Below are positions 34,696 through 44,151 of a DNA stretch of 64,000 nucleotides, piece after piece. Positions within the stretch are counted from its first letter, which is position 1. Each line of letters starts with the position of its first letter. Position numbers and translations under genes: made by a program. The DNA comes from Nioella ostreopsis (GTDB lineage: Bacteria; Pseudomonadota; Alphaproteobacteria; Rhodobacterales; Rhodobacteraceae), in contig NZ_RCIQ01000023.1 of assembly GCF_004000255.1 (NCBI RefSeq), positions 1 through 64,000 of the forward strand, given 5' to 3'. The notes under the pieces are model-generated. The model saw only the letters and a list, made by a program, of their open reading frames with translations, searched no databases and was not told the origin of the DNA.

Positions 34696-36471
34696 ATGAA
34701 AATGACCACCGAAGAAGCCTTTGTAAAAGTGCTGCAAATGCATGGGATCGAAGATGCCTTTGGCATTATCGGCTCTGCCTTCATGCCGATTTCCGACCTG
34801 TTCCCGCAGGCGGGCATCCGTTTCTGGGACTGCGCTCATGAGGGGTCTGGCGGGATGATGGCCGATGGCTATACCCGTGCCTCCGGCAAGATGAGCATGA
34901 TGATCGCCCAGAACGGACCCGGCATCACCAATTTCGTGACCGCCGTGAAAACCGCCTATTGGAACCACACGCCGCTGTTGCTGGTCACGCCGCAGGCCGC
35001 CAACAAGTCAATCGGGCAGGGGGGCTTCCAGGAAGTCGAACAAATGGCCGCCTTCAAGGATATGGTCGCCTATCAGGAAGAGGTGCGCGACCCGTCGCGC
35101 GTGGCGGAAGTGCTGAACCGGGTGATCATCAACGCCAAGCGTGCCTCAGCGCCCGCCCAGATCAACATGCCGCGCGATTACTGGACCCAGGTGATCGATA
35201 TCGACCTGCCCGCCATCGTGGAATTCGAACGCCCCGGCGGCGGAGAAGAAGCCGTGGCAGAGGCCGCGCGCCTGCTGTCCGAGGCCAAGTCGCCCGTCAT
35301 CCTGAATGGCGCGGGCGTGGTCATCGGCGGCGCGATCCCCGCCTCCATGGCACTGGCCGAACGTCTCGATGCCCCGGTTTGCGTGGGCTACCAGCACAAT
35401 GATGCCTTCCCCGGCTCTCACCCGCTTTTTGCCGGTCCGCTTGGCTACAACGGATCGAAAGCCGGGATGGAGCTGATCAGCCAGGCCGATGTGGTCCTGT
35501 GCCTGGGCACCCGTCTGAACCCGTTCTCGACCCTGCCGGGCTATGGCATCGACTACTGGCCGCGCGACGCCAAGATCATCCAGGTCGATATCAATCCCGA
35601 CCGCATCGGCCTGACCAAGAAAGTGAGCGTCGGTATCGTGGGGGACGCGAAGAAAGTCGCAACCTCGATCCTCGCGCAGCTGTCTGACACGGCAGGCGAC
35701 GAGGGCCGGGCCGAGCGCAAGGCGCGCATCGCGCAGACCAAGTCGGCCTGGGCACAGCAGCTGTCCTCGATGGACCACGAAGATGACGATCCCGGCACCA
35801 CCTGGAACGAACGCGCCCGCGCCGACAAGCCCGACTGGATGAGCCCCCGCATGGCCTGGCGTGCCATTCAGCGCGCCCTGCCGAAAGAGGCGATCATCTC
35901 CTCCGACATCGGCAACAACTGCGCCATCGGCAACGCCTACCCGTCCTTCGAGGAGGGCCGCAAATACCTCGCGCCGGGTCTCTTCGGCCCCTGCGGCTAC
36001 GGCCTGCCTGCCGTCGTCGGTGCCAAGATCGCCTGCCCGGATACGCCCGTCGTCGGCTTCTCGGGCGATGGCGCTTTCGGCATTGCGGTGACCGAGTTGA
36101 CCGCCATCGGCCGTGGCGAATGGCCCGCGATCACGCAGGTGGTGTTCCGCAACTACCAGTGGGGGGCCGAGAAGCGGAACTCGACGCTGTGGTATGACGA
36201 CAACTTCGTCGGCACCGAACTGGACGAGCAGGTGAGCTATGCGGGCATCGCCAAGGCTTGCGGGCTGCAAGGCGTCGTCGCGCGCACCATGGACGAGCTC
36301 TCTGACGCGCTGGACCAGGCGCTGAAGGACCAGGCCGCCGGCAAGACCACGCTGATCGAGGCGATGATCAACCAGGAACTGGGCGAACCCTTCCGCCGCG
36401 ACGCGATGAAAAAACCGGTCGCGGTGGCGGGCATCGACGCGGCCGATATGCGGCCACAGAAAACGGCCTGA
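34696..36471 (+). CDS. xsc: Sulfoacetaldehyde acetyltransferase
   Basis: A 591-residue ThDP enzyme that converts sulfoacetaldehyde and phosphate to acetyl phosphate and sulfite, finishing taurine desulfonation. The ThDP domain begins with FGIIGSAFMPISDLFPQAG, and the C-terminal ThDP motif GFSGDGAFGIAVTE is canonical. The length and xsc linkage to tpa and tauR separate it from acetolactate synthase. The start at 34696 (MKMTTEEAF) has GGAG 9 bp upstream; GTG 34681 and ATG 34687 are less likely. pta, which often follows, is not present. A terminator follows. Confidence 0.95.
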   Translation: MKMTTEEAFVKVLQMHGIEDAFGIIGSAFMPISDLFPQAGIRFWDCAHEGSGGMMADGYTRASGKMSMMIAQNGPGITNFVTAVKTAYWNHTPLLLVTPQAANKSIGQGGFQEVEQMAAFKDMVAYQEEVRDPSRVAEVLNRVIINAKRASAPAQINMPRDYWTQVIDIDLPAIVEFERPGGGEEAVAEAARLLSEAKSPVILNGAGVVIGGAIPASMALAERLDAPVCVGYQHNDAFPGSHPLFAGPLGYNGSKAGMELISQADVVLCLGTRLNPFSTLPGYGIDYWPRDAKIIQVDINPDRIGLTKKVSVGIVGDAKKVATSILAQLSDTAGDEGRAERKARIAQTKSAWAQQLSSMDHEDDDPGTTWNERARADKPDWMSPRMAWRAIQRALPKEAIISSDIGNNCAIGNAYPSFEEGRKYLAPGLFGPCGYGLPAVVGAKIACPDTPVVGFSGDGAFGIAVTELTAIGRGEWPAITQVVFRNYQWGAEKRNSTLWYDDNFVGTELDEQVSYAGIAKACGLQGVVARTMDELSDALDQALKDQAAGKTTLIEAMINQELGEPFRRDAMKKPVAVAGIDAADMRPQKTA

Positions 36472-36491
36472 TCACGGGACGGAACAAGGGC

Positions 36492-36520
36492 AAGGGCTGC
36501 GGCACAAACCGCGGCCCTTT
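36492..36520 (+). terminator. Terminator after xsc
   Basis: AAGGGC-GCGG-type arm (36492-36501) pairs with CCGCGGCCCTT (36509-36519), followed by TTCC. It closes the tauR–xsc unit 20 bp after the stop. Confidence 0.75.
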
Positions 36521-36679
36521 TCCTTTGTCTTGAGGGCCCTAGCCGGTCCCCTGCGGGACACAATTCGCCGCAAAACCGCGTCACCCCACAAGCCCGCAAA
36601 AAATCTCTCAAACCCTATGGACAGCCCCGCCCGAACCCCCTAGAACGCCTCTACCCGCAGGAGACTCTCCTGCTCCCGT

Positions 36680-36754
36680 GCCCGGGTAGCTCAGGGGTAG
36701 AGCAGTGGATTGAAAATCCTCGTGTCGGTGGTTCGATTCCGCCCCCGGGCACCA
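36680..36754 (+). tRNA. tRNA-Phe (anticodon GAA), island attachment site
   Basis: Cloverleaf: acceptor GCCCGGG (36680-36686) with CCCGGGC (36744-36750), A and encoded CCA; D arm GCTCAGGGGTAGAGC; anticodon loop TTGAAAA (anticodon GAA) with stem GTGGA / TCCTC that has one T-T mismatch; T arm GGTTCGATTCC. The 3' end from 36734 is duplicated at 57893 as the right att site, so integration kept the tRNA intact. Confidence 0.95.
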
Positions 36755-36757
36755 TTT
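36734..36757. repeat. Left att site (attL) in tRNA-Phe
   Basis: CGATTCCGCCCCCGGG then CACCATTT, covering the T arm, acceptor strand, CCA and three bases beyond. The copy at 57893-57915 differs only by one missing G in the run after CCCCC. Confidence 0.9.
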
Positions 36758-36931
36758 GCACTTCCAGCACTGTTCAGAGACGTCCATCATGGCGGTTAAC
36801 GTCATGATTTTGCTGCATTTCGAGTCCAGGGTCGTTCAGGCGATTCCGGGGGCAGCCAGAAGATTCCGGGGTATTTATGGGGGTATTTTGAAGACCACAT
36901 TTCCATCTGTTCCAATGCGATTCCCACCGCC

Positions 36932-38134
36932 ATGCCTTTGACCGACACAGCCCTCCGAAACGCCCGGCCCAGAGACCGTGCCTACAAGCTGTTCGACGGC
37001 TCCGGGCTGCATGTCCTCGTCACAGCGTCCGGCTCCCGCCTGTGGCGCATGAAGTACCGCTACAGGGGCAGGGAGAAGCTCCTGTCATTTGGCCCCTATC
37101 CCCTGGTCTCTCCCAAGCTGGCCAGAGAGAAGCGGGATGAAGCGCGACTGATGCTGCTCGAGGATCGGGATCCCTCTGAGGAGAAGCAGCTTGCCCGTCT
37201 GGAAAAGGACCGCGAGCGCGCCGTTACCTTCGCCTCGGTCGCGGAGGAGTATCTGGACAAGCTTGAACGCGAAGACCGCGCTCCGGCAACGATGAAGAAG
37301 TTGAGATGGCTGATTGGCCAGACCGAACCTGATCTCTCCAGGCGCCCGATCCGGCAGATCGAGGCGCCGGATGTCCTTCGTGTCCTGAAGAGGGTCGAAG
37401 CCGCCGGAACATTTGAAACCACCAGAAGACTGCGCAGCACCATCGGCTCGGTATTTCGCTATGCGATTGCATCGGGCCGGGCGAGCCATGATCCCACGGA
37501 GGCTCTGAAGGGCGCACTCGTTCGCCCGAAGGTACAGTCACGATCCGCACTTCTGGATCGTCGGACAATCGGGGAGTTTCTCTGCCGGCTGGACGGGTTC
37601 ACCGGCCAGCCAACAACCAGATTCGGCCTCGAGCTTCTCGCAATTCTGGCGCCCCGGCCCGGCGAGCTGCGCCAGGCGCTCTGGTCTGAGTTTGACCTCG
37701 ATGAGGCTGTCTGGCGCGTCCCGGCTGAACGCATGAAGATGCGCAGACCGCATCGAGTACCTTTGCCGCGGCAGGCCGTGAGCCTGCTCTCCAGCCTTCG
37801 CGACCTCACCGGCACCAGTGAATATCTGCTGCCATCCTCCCGCTCCTGGCACAAGCCCATCTCAGAGAACACGTTCAATGCCGCTCTCCGGCGCCTTGGA
37901 TACACATCCGGAGAACTGTCCGCTCACGGGTTTCGAGCGACATTCAGTACCTTTGCCAACGAAAGCGGGCTCTGGAACTCGGACGCAGTCGAGAGGGCGC
38001 TGGCCCATGTCGAGGGTAACGATGTGCGGCGGGCTTATCTGCGAGGTGAACACTGGGACGAGCGGGTACGGATGGCAGCCTGGTGGGCCGACCAGCTTGA
38101 CGGGATGAAATCAGTTGTATCGAAGGGAGAGTGA
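36932..38134 (+). CDS. Tyrosine recombinase (phage-type integrase)
   Basis: A 400-residue P4-type integrase that recombines the tRNA-Phe att sites. The N-terminal domain (residues 1-90) has the DUF4102 pattern, DTALRNARPRDRAYKLFDGSGL with WRMKYRYRGREKLLSFG. The catalytic domain has Arg in APRPGELRQALWSEFD, HGFRATFSTFANE (H-x-x-R) and the last His and Tyr in ERALAHVEGNDVRRAYLRG. It lies 177 bp from the tRNA and reads into the island, a typical placement. Its stop overlaps the next gene's GTG (GTGA). Confidence 0.95.
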   Translation: MPLTDTALRNARPRDRAYKLFDGSGLHVLVTASGSRLWRMKYRYRGREKLLSFGPYPLVSPKLAREKRDEARLMLLEDRDPSEEKQLARLEKDRERAVTFASVAEEYLDKLEREDRAPATMKKLRWLIGQTEPDLSRRPIRQIEAPDVLRVLKRVEAAGTFETTRRLRSTIGSVFRYAIASGRASHDPTEALKGALVRPKVQSRSALLDRRTIGEFLCRLDGFTGQPTTRFGLELLAILAPRPGELRQALWSEFDLDEAVWRVPAERMKMRRPHRVPLPRQAVSLLSSLRDLTGTSEYLLPSSRSWHKPISENTFNAALRRLGYTSGELSAHGFRATFSTFANESGLWNSDAVERALAHVEGNDVRRAYLRGEHWDERVRMAAWWADQLDGMKSVVSKGE

Positions 38135-38856
38135 AAGTTTTGCGATTGGCAGACCAGTTCCAGCAGGTTCTCTGGCTTCAGGGTCAGGACACCTACGAAG
38201 CCATACAGCTCGTTAAGGGTAAAGAAGACCTCGAGGGTGTTCCGATTGGCGAAGTCCAGAAAATTCTCAGTGAAATAATAAATCAAAGTGTCGAAGAGCA
38301 ACTCAACAACATCCTCTCAAGAGAAACACAGAAGAAGGTTCTGAGAACTATTCGGAATGCAATTGAGTACTCTGAGGTCGCAGAAACAGCGTCTGGCATC
38401 GGGATTTTGCTACCGTCTTTTAGTAAAGAGCAGCTTTCCGTCCTCATGGCTCAAGAGGAAGCTTTGTGTCGAGAGTTGAGCGCAAATCGCGCGCGCAAGC
38501 GCAGGGTGGGCGCCTGGCGGGATAAATTCTTTCCCAGAATCCTTGGCCTATACAGTGCCCTGAGTGGGGACGAGCCTCGCTACACTTTCGGCGATCATGA
38601 TCAAAGCGCACAGAAAACGCTGGTTTTCATTGAAAAAGTACTTAGCGCAGTAGTTGAGCAGCAGAAATCATTGCATTTTGAGCGCGTCCTCAGTGGGATT
38701 CCTTCTGACATCAAGCTGTCCTGGTCATTGCCAAGCCTCAGGCGCATTTCAGAACTCGTTCAAGAGTACAAGCATGTCGCGTCTCGAGATGCAAAGGATG
38801 AGATGATGTGGGAGAAGTTCCAGAAAGAGTATCGGGAAAGGCTTTTAGCCTGCTGA
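38131..38856 (+). CDS. Uncharacterised island protein coupled to integrase, 241 aa
   Basis: A 241-residue protein rich in Glu, Lys and Leu, predicted largely helical, with no recognised domain. It starts at GTG 38131, overlapping the integrase stop in a GTGA arrangement, so it is translated with it. Segments such as VEEQLNNILSRETQKKVLRTI and LVQEYKHVASRDAKDEMMWEKF suggest coiled coils. Composition is A/T-richer than the integrase, a sign of different origin. A role in excision control or in partnering the integrase would fit the position but is inference. Confidence 0.7.
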   Translation: MKVLRLADQFQQVLWLQGQDTYEAIQLVKGKEDLEGVPIGEVQKILSEIINQSVEEQLNNILSRETQKKVLRTIRNAIEYSEVAETASGIGILLPSFSKEQLSVLMAQEEALCRELSANRARKRRVGAWRDKFFPRILGLYSALSGDEPRYTFGDHDQSAQKTLVFIEKVLSAVVEQQKSLHFERVLSGIPSDIKLSWSLPSLRRISELVQEYKHVASRDAKDEMMWEKFQKEYRERLLAC

Positions 38857-38980
38857 TATTAAAAGAAATATTTTTCTGTTAAATTTTCAGATTTTCCGCC
38901 CTGCCGGGAGATCGAGTGCAGTGAAATGCTGGGTCCAGTGACGATCAAGGTCACACGGTCAGAGCCGAAAGGATCCAGAA

Positions 38981-39256
38981 ATGAACAAGATTAACCACTT
39001 GCACTCACCCGACTGGCAAAGCATCGAACCAGCCGGACGGATGCTGAGGCCTGCGGAAGTTTTCTCGCGCGTAGGGCTGAGCCGATCTCAGGTCTATGCG
39101 ATGATTAGCGAAGGGCGTTTCCCTCCTTTCATCAAGCTGAGTGAGCGTGCGTCGGCGATGCCCGAGGCTTGGCTTGATGCTTTTATTGCAAGCTGTACCG
39201 CGGCTGTATTCGCCAAGGAGTGTTCTCTGGATGCACTGGAGGCAACCAATGCCTGA
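38981..39256 (+). CDS. AlpA-like helix-turn-helix regulator
   Basis: A 91-residue protein with a MerR-like HTH: MLRPAEVFSRVGLSRSQVYAMI followed by EGRFPPFIKLSERASAMPEAWLDAFIAS. This is the pattern of AlpA-family regulators of P4-like elements, which control integrase or excision. AAAGGATCCAG precedes the ATG. It overlaps the next gene by 8 bp (39249-39256). In islands of this type it lies between the integrase and replication genes, as here. Confidence 0.88.
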   Translation: MNKINHLHSPDWQSIEPAGRMLRPAEVFSRVGLSRSQVYAMISEGRFPPFIKLSERASAMPEAWLDAFIASCTAAVFAKECSLDALEATNA

Positions 39257-39578
39257 ACATGAAGAACTTCACTGGGACCACACGATTGCCGAAGACACCC
39301 TCGAGGCGCTCGCTTGTTCGCGAGCGGCGCAGCTCGTGAATCGGGGCATGGACCGTCAGTTGGCGAGGTATTTTGCTCTGCTTGAGCGCAAGGAGCGCGA
39401 GATGCTGGCTCGAAGGGTGGGGGCTGATGAGGCACTCATGGCCCGCCTTGAGTGGCTCCCGGATCTGCTTGGGGGATACGCTTGCAGGCTTGTGCTCGAT
39501 GATATTCCTGAGCACACCAGTACGCGCTTTTTTCACGGTTTTTTCCCCGAGGGTGAGGGACCGTCCAATGATGACTAG
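39249..39578 (+). CDS. Uncharacterised 109-aa island protein
   Basis: Starts at ATG 39249 inside the AlpA-like gene and ends overlapping the VapE-type gene by 11 bp, so all three are one translational unit. The protein is acidic at both ends with a helical middle, VNRGMDRQLARYFALLERKE, and no known domain. A position between a regulator and a primase is usual for small replication or regulation accessories, but no motif supports a specific role. Confidence 0.65.
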   Translation: MPEHEELHWDHTIAEDTLEALACSRAAQLVNRGMDRQLARYFALLERKEREMLARRVGADEALMARLEWLPDLLGGYACRLVLDDIPEHTSTRFFHGFFPEGEGPSNDD

Positions 39579-42378
39579 TGTCAGCTCAGCGGCTGTGTGC
39601 TCCGGCCAGATTCGGGACCCTGACCCACAGAAGTCACTGATCGATAACACCACGCTCAAGATCGCGGTGGGTAAAGGCAAGGGCCTTGGCCGCATCGCGA
39701 ATGAGCGGTGGTCGGTCAAGAAGCTGATCCGCAAGCTGTCCGAGCCGCTTGAGGACACGTCGATCACCTTCGCGCAGTATCAGGCGTTGAAGATGAAGGC
39801 GGCCAAGGGCGACAAGGACGCCAACGACCGGCTCCTGCGTCACAAGCGGATGCCCGGCAACTACACGACCGCCGTCTACTCGGGGAACGCCCGCAAGAAA
39901 ACCGACCTCCTCGGCAAGTCGGCTGTCGTGCTGGACATCGACCACGCGAACCATGAGCAGATCGCGGCGATCCGGGCCGGGCTGACGCCTGTCAGCAAGT
40001 GGGCGTGGTTCATGCACACCAGCCGGTCGCACTACCCGGAAAAACCGAAGGTTCGCCTGATCGTCTGGGTCAACCGACTCATGACGCTGGACGAGAGCCA
40101 TGCGATCCACCGGCTTGTGGCGACCTTCCTGTTGGACGAGCCGGGCGAGAGCATCGAGATCGTTGACCTGGTGTCCTTCCGGGCGAACCAGACGATGTTC
40201 TGGCCGTCGATCTCGAAAGGTCAGGAGTTCTTCACCGAGGAGAACGTCGCGCCGGTCCTCGACGTGGACGAGTTCCTTGCCGGGCACCCGGAATGGTCCA
40301 ATGTCCTCGCGCTCCCGCACCAAGAGGATGAGAAGGTCCGCAACGGCGATCCGAACGCCACTATGGCGGACCCGCGCGAGAAGCCGAACCCCATCGGCGC
40401 GTTCTGCCGGGCCTATACGGTCGAGGACGTGATCGAGAAGTGGCTGTCTGAAACCTACATCCCGGGCGATAGCGAGACCGAAATTCGCTATACCTACGCC
40501 CCGGGCACGGCCTCGAACGGGGCGGTGGTCTACGAGGACGGCCTGTTCTTGCACTCCAACCACGGCTCGGACCCGCTGGATGGCAGCGCGAACGCTTGGG
40601 ACCTGCTCCGCGTCCACAAGTTCGGGCATCTGGACGACGACACCAAAGAGGACATGTCGCCCTCGCAGTTTCCGTCGTACAAGGCGATGGTGAAGCTGGC
40701 GCAGGCCGACCCGGATGTCGCCTCCGCGCAGTTCGCCGGGCTGGACGACGTGCTGGACGAACTCGATGACGAGGACGAGGACGACGCCGAGGGGCAGGGG
40801 GGCGACGATCTCGCCGATCTGATCGGCGAGGTCCCGGACGATCTGGACGACCTGATCGGGGAGCCCAGCGCCAAGAAGAAAGACAAGCCCGAGAAGAAGA
40901 AGGACAAGGCTGAAAAGTCCAACGAGGGCTGGCAGGCGAACTTCCTCCGCAAGGCGAATGGCGACCTCACCCCGGCGCTGAACAACATCACCTTGATCTG
41001 CCAGAACGACCGGCGGATCGCGCCGAGCGTCCGGTTCAACGACTTCACCAAGGACCCGGTGTGCATGAAGCCGATCCGGGCCCCGAAGATGCAGCTACCG
41101 TCGCCGACGGTCTCTCCGAAGGACCGCAAACACGGTCGCAAGTGGGACGAGAATGACGACATCGCGATCACCCTGATCGCGTCGGGCAACGCGGCGCGCG
41201 GGGGGTACGAGACCGAGTTCTCCAAGCAGAACGTCCAGGCCGCCGTCATGGCCGCTGCCGTCCTGAACCCGATCCACCCGGTCAAGGATTTCCTCGAAGA
41301 ACATCACGCCGAATGGAAGCGCCGGGGCAGCCCACGCGGGATCGCCGAGCGCGTCAGCGTCGATTACCTCAAGACGCCCGACACCCCGTTCCACCGGCAG
41401 TCCATGCTCCTCTACCTCGTCGCCGCCGTGGCGCGCATCTACGAGCCGGGCTGCAAGTTCGACCAGATTTTCATCATCGAGGGCCCCGAGGGCTCGCGGA
41501 AATCGTCGTTCTTCAAGGTCCTGCACGGGGGCTTCGCGGCGGAACTGGATTGCGACCTGGAGGATACCGGGCGCTTCGTGGAAGCCACGCGGGGCCGCTG
41601 GTGCCTTGAGATGGCCGAAATGCGGGCCGCCAAGGCCGCAGACTCGGAGACTCTGAAACGGATGCTCTCCACGGCTTCTGACACGCACCGGCTGGCCTAC
41701 GCCGCGCGGGAGATGACCTTCGACCGGCAGTTCGTCGTCGGGGGCACCTCGAACCTGGACAACTATCTCAGCGACCCCACGTCGAACCGGCGCTACTGGA
41801 TTCACCGGACGCCTCTCACCCGCTTCAATCCCATCGACACCGACCTCCTGCACGAGAACCTGTGGGCGATCTGGGGAGAGGCGATGCAGGTCTACCTCGA
41901 CATGCGGGCCGAGCAGCCCACCGGGGAACTGCGCCTCGATCTGACCGACCGGGAGGTCATCCTTGAGCAGGCGGCAATCGCCGAGGGCAGCCGCAAGCTG
42001 ACCAACACCGAGGAACTGGCTTTCGTCATCCAGGACTGGCTGGAGAAGCCCTTCCCGGCGAACGAGGTCATGGTGGACGAGGACGGGCTGGTGTTGGACG
42101 AGTATGCCGACGACACGACCCCCATGCTCCGCAACATGTTCACAGCGGCTATGGCTTGGGAGGCCGTGAGCCACAACCCCGCAGCGTCCCACATACGGGA
42201 GGGCGCGAAACTGACGGGGCGGGCGATCAAGCTGATCCCCGGCGTCACCGTACTGCCCCGGGGCCGCCACCACGGCTCCAACCTCGTTTGGGCCTTCCGG
42301 TTCGAGGAGGGGCCGCTGTGGGTGCCCGCCGAGGGGCGGGCCGGGGCACCGGACGACGATCTGGACGATCTGATTTAA
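39568..42378 (+). CDS. VapE-type primase/ATPase (island replication protein)
   Basis: A 936-residue protein. Residues about 90-300 resemble a prim-pol/RepB-like region with VVLDIDHANHEQIAAI and HTSRSHYPEKPKVRLIVW. The C-terminal half is a virulence-associated E ATPase: Walker A EGPEGSRKSSFF (from residue 638), then RWCLEMAEMRAAKAADSETL and the VGGTSNLDNYLSDPTSNRRYW motif. The middle (about 405-455) has an acidic stretch, two DDLxDLIGE units and a Lys-rich spacer. The protein ends DDDLDDLI. Start at ATG 39568 or 39571 overlaps the upstream gene. It probably unwinds or primes the element's origin. Confidence 0.88.
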   Translation: MMTSVSSAAVCSGQIRDPDPQKSLIDNTTLKIAVGKGKGLGRIANERWSVKKLIRKLSEPLEDTSITFAQYQALKMKAAKGDKDANDRLLRHKRMPGNYTTAVYSGNARKKTDLLGKSAVVLDIDHANHEQIAAIRAGLTPVSKWAWFMHTSRSHYPEKPKVRLIVWVNRLMTLDESHAIHRLVATFLLDEPGESIEIVDLVSFRANQTMFWPSISKGQEFFTEENVAPVLDVDEFLAGHPEWSNVLALPHQEDEKVRNGDPNATMADPREKPNPIGAFCRAYTVEDVIEKWLSETYIPGDSETEIRYTYAPGTASNGAVVYEDGLFLHSNHGSDPLDGSANAWDLLRVHKFGHLDDDTKEDMSPSQFPSYKAMVKLAQADPDVASAQFAGLDDVLDELDDEDEDDAEGQGGDDLADLIGEVPDDLDDLIGEPSAKKKDKPEKKKDKAEKSNEGWQANFLRKANGDLTPALNNITLICQNDRRIAPSVRFNDFTKDPVCMKPIRAPKMQLPSPTVSPKDRKHGRKWDENDDIAITLIASGNAARGGYETEFSKQNVQAAVMAAAVLNPIHPVKDFLEEHHAEWKRRGSPRGIAERVSVDYLKTPDTPFHRQSMLLYLVAAVARIYEPGCKFDQIFIIEGPEGSRKSSFFKVLHGGFAAELDCDLEDTGRFVEATRGRWCLEMAEMRAAKAADSETLKRMLSTASDTHRLAYAAREMTFDRQFVVGGTSNLDNYLSDPTSNRRYWIHRTPLTRFNPIDTDLLHENLWAIWGEAMQVYLDMRAEQPTGELRLDLTDREVILEQAAIAEGSRKLTNTEELAFVIQDWLEKPFPANEVMVDEDGLVLDEYADDTTPMLRNMFTAAMAWEAVSHNPAASHIREGAKLTGRAIKLIPGVTVLPRGRHHGSNLVWAFRFEEGPLWVPAEGRAGAPDDDLDDLI

Positions 42379-42400
42379 AAACTAGACTGAGGAGAAACCT

Positions 42401-42808
42401 GTGACACCGACCGACTGGAACTCTGAGCCTGAAAACTACGACTACGTTAATCCGGCGTGCCTCCCGGCGCGCTACTGGTTCGACGAACGCAACGGGGTGG
42501 AATACCTGTTGAACGCGGGAGGAGACGTGATCCTGGCGCGCGGTATTGCGGCCCCGAAAACCATGCTGCCTTGTGCAGAGCTGCGCGCAGAAACCCTCGC
42601 GCCGACCTACACCCACCGGCTGATCGACACGGATAGCCCGGCCCGGCCCACGCCCCCCGAGGAGTATATGCGGCTTTACGAGGTCGTGGCTTGCTTCGCT
42701 CTGGGATACGAAGTGACCGAACTGCTCCCGGCGTTCGGCTATGAACTCGAAGCGCCGATACCCTACATCGACGCGCCGTTCGAGGAGTCGACTTACTTAG
42801 AGGGCTGA
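42401..42808 (+). CDS. Uncharacterised 135-aa protein after the VapE-type gene
   Basis: Begins with GTG at 42401, 22 bp after the VapE-type stop, with a GAGGAGA ribosome site. The protein is acidic, Pro- and Tyr-rich (YDYVNPACLPARYWFDERNG, later PEEYMRLYEVVACFALGYE). No domain is recognised. It is the last gene of the replication unit and is followed by a terminator, so it is likely cotranscribed with it. Confidence 0.7.
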   Translation: MTPTDWNSEPENYDYVNPACLPARYWFDERNGVEYLLNAGGDVILARGIAAPKTMLPCAELRAETLAPTYTHRLIDTDSPARPTPPEEYMRLYEVVACFALGYEVTELLPAFGYELEAPIPYIDAPFEESTYLEG

Positions 42809-42841
42809 ATCCGAGTCTGGCGAAATCAACCAAACGTGGAG

Positions 42842-42865
42842 AACCCGGGTTTTGCCCGGGTTTTT
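42842..42865 (+). terminator. Intrinsic terminator of the island replication operon
   Basis: AACCCGGG (42842-42849) pairs with CCCGGGTT (42855-42862), followed by TTTC. It ends the replication operon 34 bp after the last gene. Confidence 0.85.
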
Positions 42866-43043
42866 CTTTGCCCGGTGGACAACGAAAACGAGAAAGGTCA
42901 GGCGTTGATGGCTGACGCGCGTTCCACGGTCGGTGGAAATTCCGGTGTCGACGATTGGTGGATACACGTTAAATGTGTCCACGGGTGGTGGAGGCGGTGC
43001 GTTTTCCCGCCGCGCTTACCGGGGCGGCTCAAAATCGCCCGGG

Positions 43044-43370
43044 TGTTCCATCGTGGCGGATTTGATGGAAAGGGGTTTAAGTCACTGATTATAAAAAAGT
43101 ATCTCGGGAGGTGTTCCATTGTTCCATCAGGTTTCCCCTATGTGCCGGAGTCGCGCCTCCGAAAATGGCGTTTTGTGCATCCTAGGGCTGTAGGGCACCC
43201 CGGCCCGCTTACCGGGGCATCACCCCCTATTTCCCTTTCCCCTCTCTCTCATCCTATAGGGATATTTGATGGAACAATGGAACAGTAAGAAGGAATCCCC
43301 TTAAAAATAAGGCCGAAACTGCTGTTCCATCAAAAATCGGCTTGATGGAACGTGATGGAACAATGGAACA
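43044..43370. repeat. Cluster of nine ATGGAACA / TGTTCCAT repeats (possible origin)
   Basis: Eight perfect copies of the octamer occur on either strand at 43044, 43112, 43120, 43269, 43277, 43323, 43355 and 43363 (first bases), and one with a single change at 43345. Three pairs are directly abutted (43112/43120, 43269/43277, 43355/43363). The last group forms inverted arms around GCTTG (ATCAAAAATCGG between). Chance would give about 0.01 copies in this span. Iterons of this kind mark replication origins or operators; the nearby VapE-type protein makes an origin likely. Confidence 0.8.
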
Positions 43371-44151
43371 GCAACGGATCGTGGAATGAAAACGGCTGTC
43401 CAGCCAACGGTTCGTGGAAAAATTGGGAGCCCACCTCCCGGATCGCCCGACTGCCCGGCAAACCGACCGCCGCGTCGAGCGCGCCCGCCCCGGCCAGCGA
43501 TCAAGCCTCCTGACCTGGAACCGGACAAATCAAGCCTCCGGGCTTGCCGTCTGTGCGTTCATGCGGAGGTCGCTTTGGGGGTGAGCCCGGATACCCTGAA
43601 TCCCCGCACAGAAAATAGGGCATACGCCCCAAGATTATGAGCAATATCGAACACATGGCCGAACATTATGAGTCAAGGCGCAGGTAATATAGGAGTGTCC
43701 CCTAGTTAGTGTACCGAATCGTCTAATATCGCGCTCCGCGCCCCCCGCGTCAGCCCCGAATCCCGAGTAAGGACCCGGAGCGAAATCCGTGCAATCGGGC
43801 CAATCGGTACTCCTCTCTCTTTGACCCGACGTCCGAGCCTTCGAAATGCTGGCAATGGTACCCGACGCTGGGCTGGCCGGATCCCAGCGACCAAGCCTGC
43901 GGGCGCTGCGCGTTGCATGCATGGCTACGAAACGAGCGATTGCTGCCCTTGGCTGTTGCGTGAAGGATCGAAGATAGACCCGCGTCGAGGAGCTTCTATT
44001 GGTATGCTGCAGTCTCTTACTCGGCGGAGCTTCAGGCCGGCGAAGAGGTTGGTTCGAGGAGTTGCTCGATTTTTTCACCTCATCTATGGCCCGTATTGTG
44101 TGCGGCCCGCGCCCCAAAATTTTTTTTGGCATTATTTTGAGGCGAATGACC
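43371..44151. other. Island spacer without a confident gene
   Basis: A stretch between the repeat cluster and the DUF4238 remnant, with several short open frames whose composition does not look coding. One of 84 codons (43386-43640) has a CRLCVH motif but no family that I know. The part around 43626-43675 has two ATTATGAG repeats 43 bp apart. A homopolymeric tract (about 44115-44127) is T-rich. I see no RNA gene. Confidence 0.4.

Noticed and set aside
34696-36471. Second acetolactate synthase
   Set aside because: The ThDP enzyme sits with tpa and tauR and has the Xsc-type N-terminus, so it is sulfoacetaldehyde acetyltransferase.
42836-43288. 150-codon frame crossing the terminator and repeat cluster
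   Set aside because: It starts inside a terminator stem and its translation contains no recognisable family; the repeats explain the sequence.
43386-43640. 84-codon frame with a CRLCVH motif
   Set aside because: No ribosome site, Pro-rich low-complexity start and no known family; kept only as a note in the spacer.
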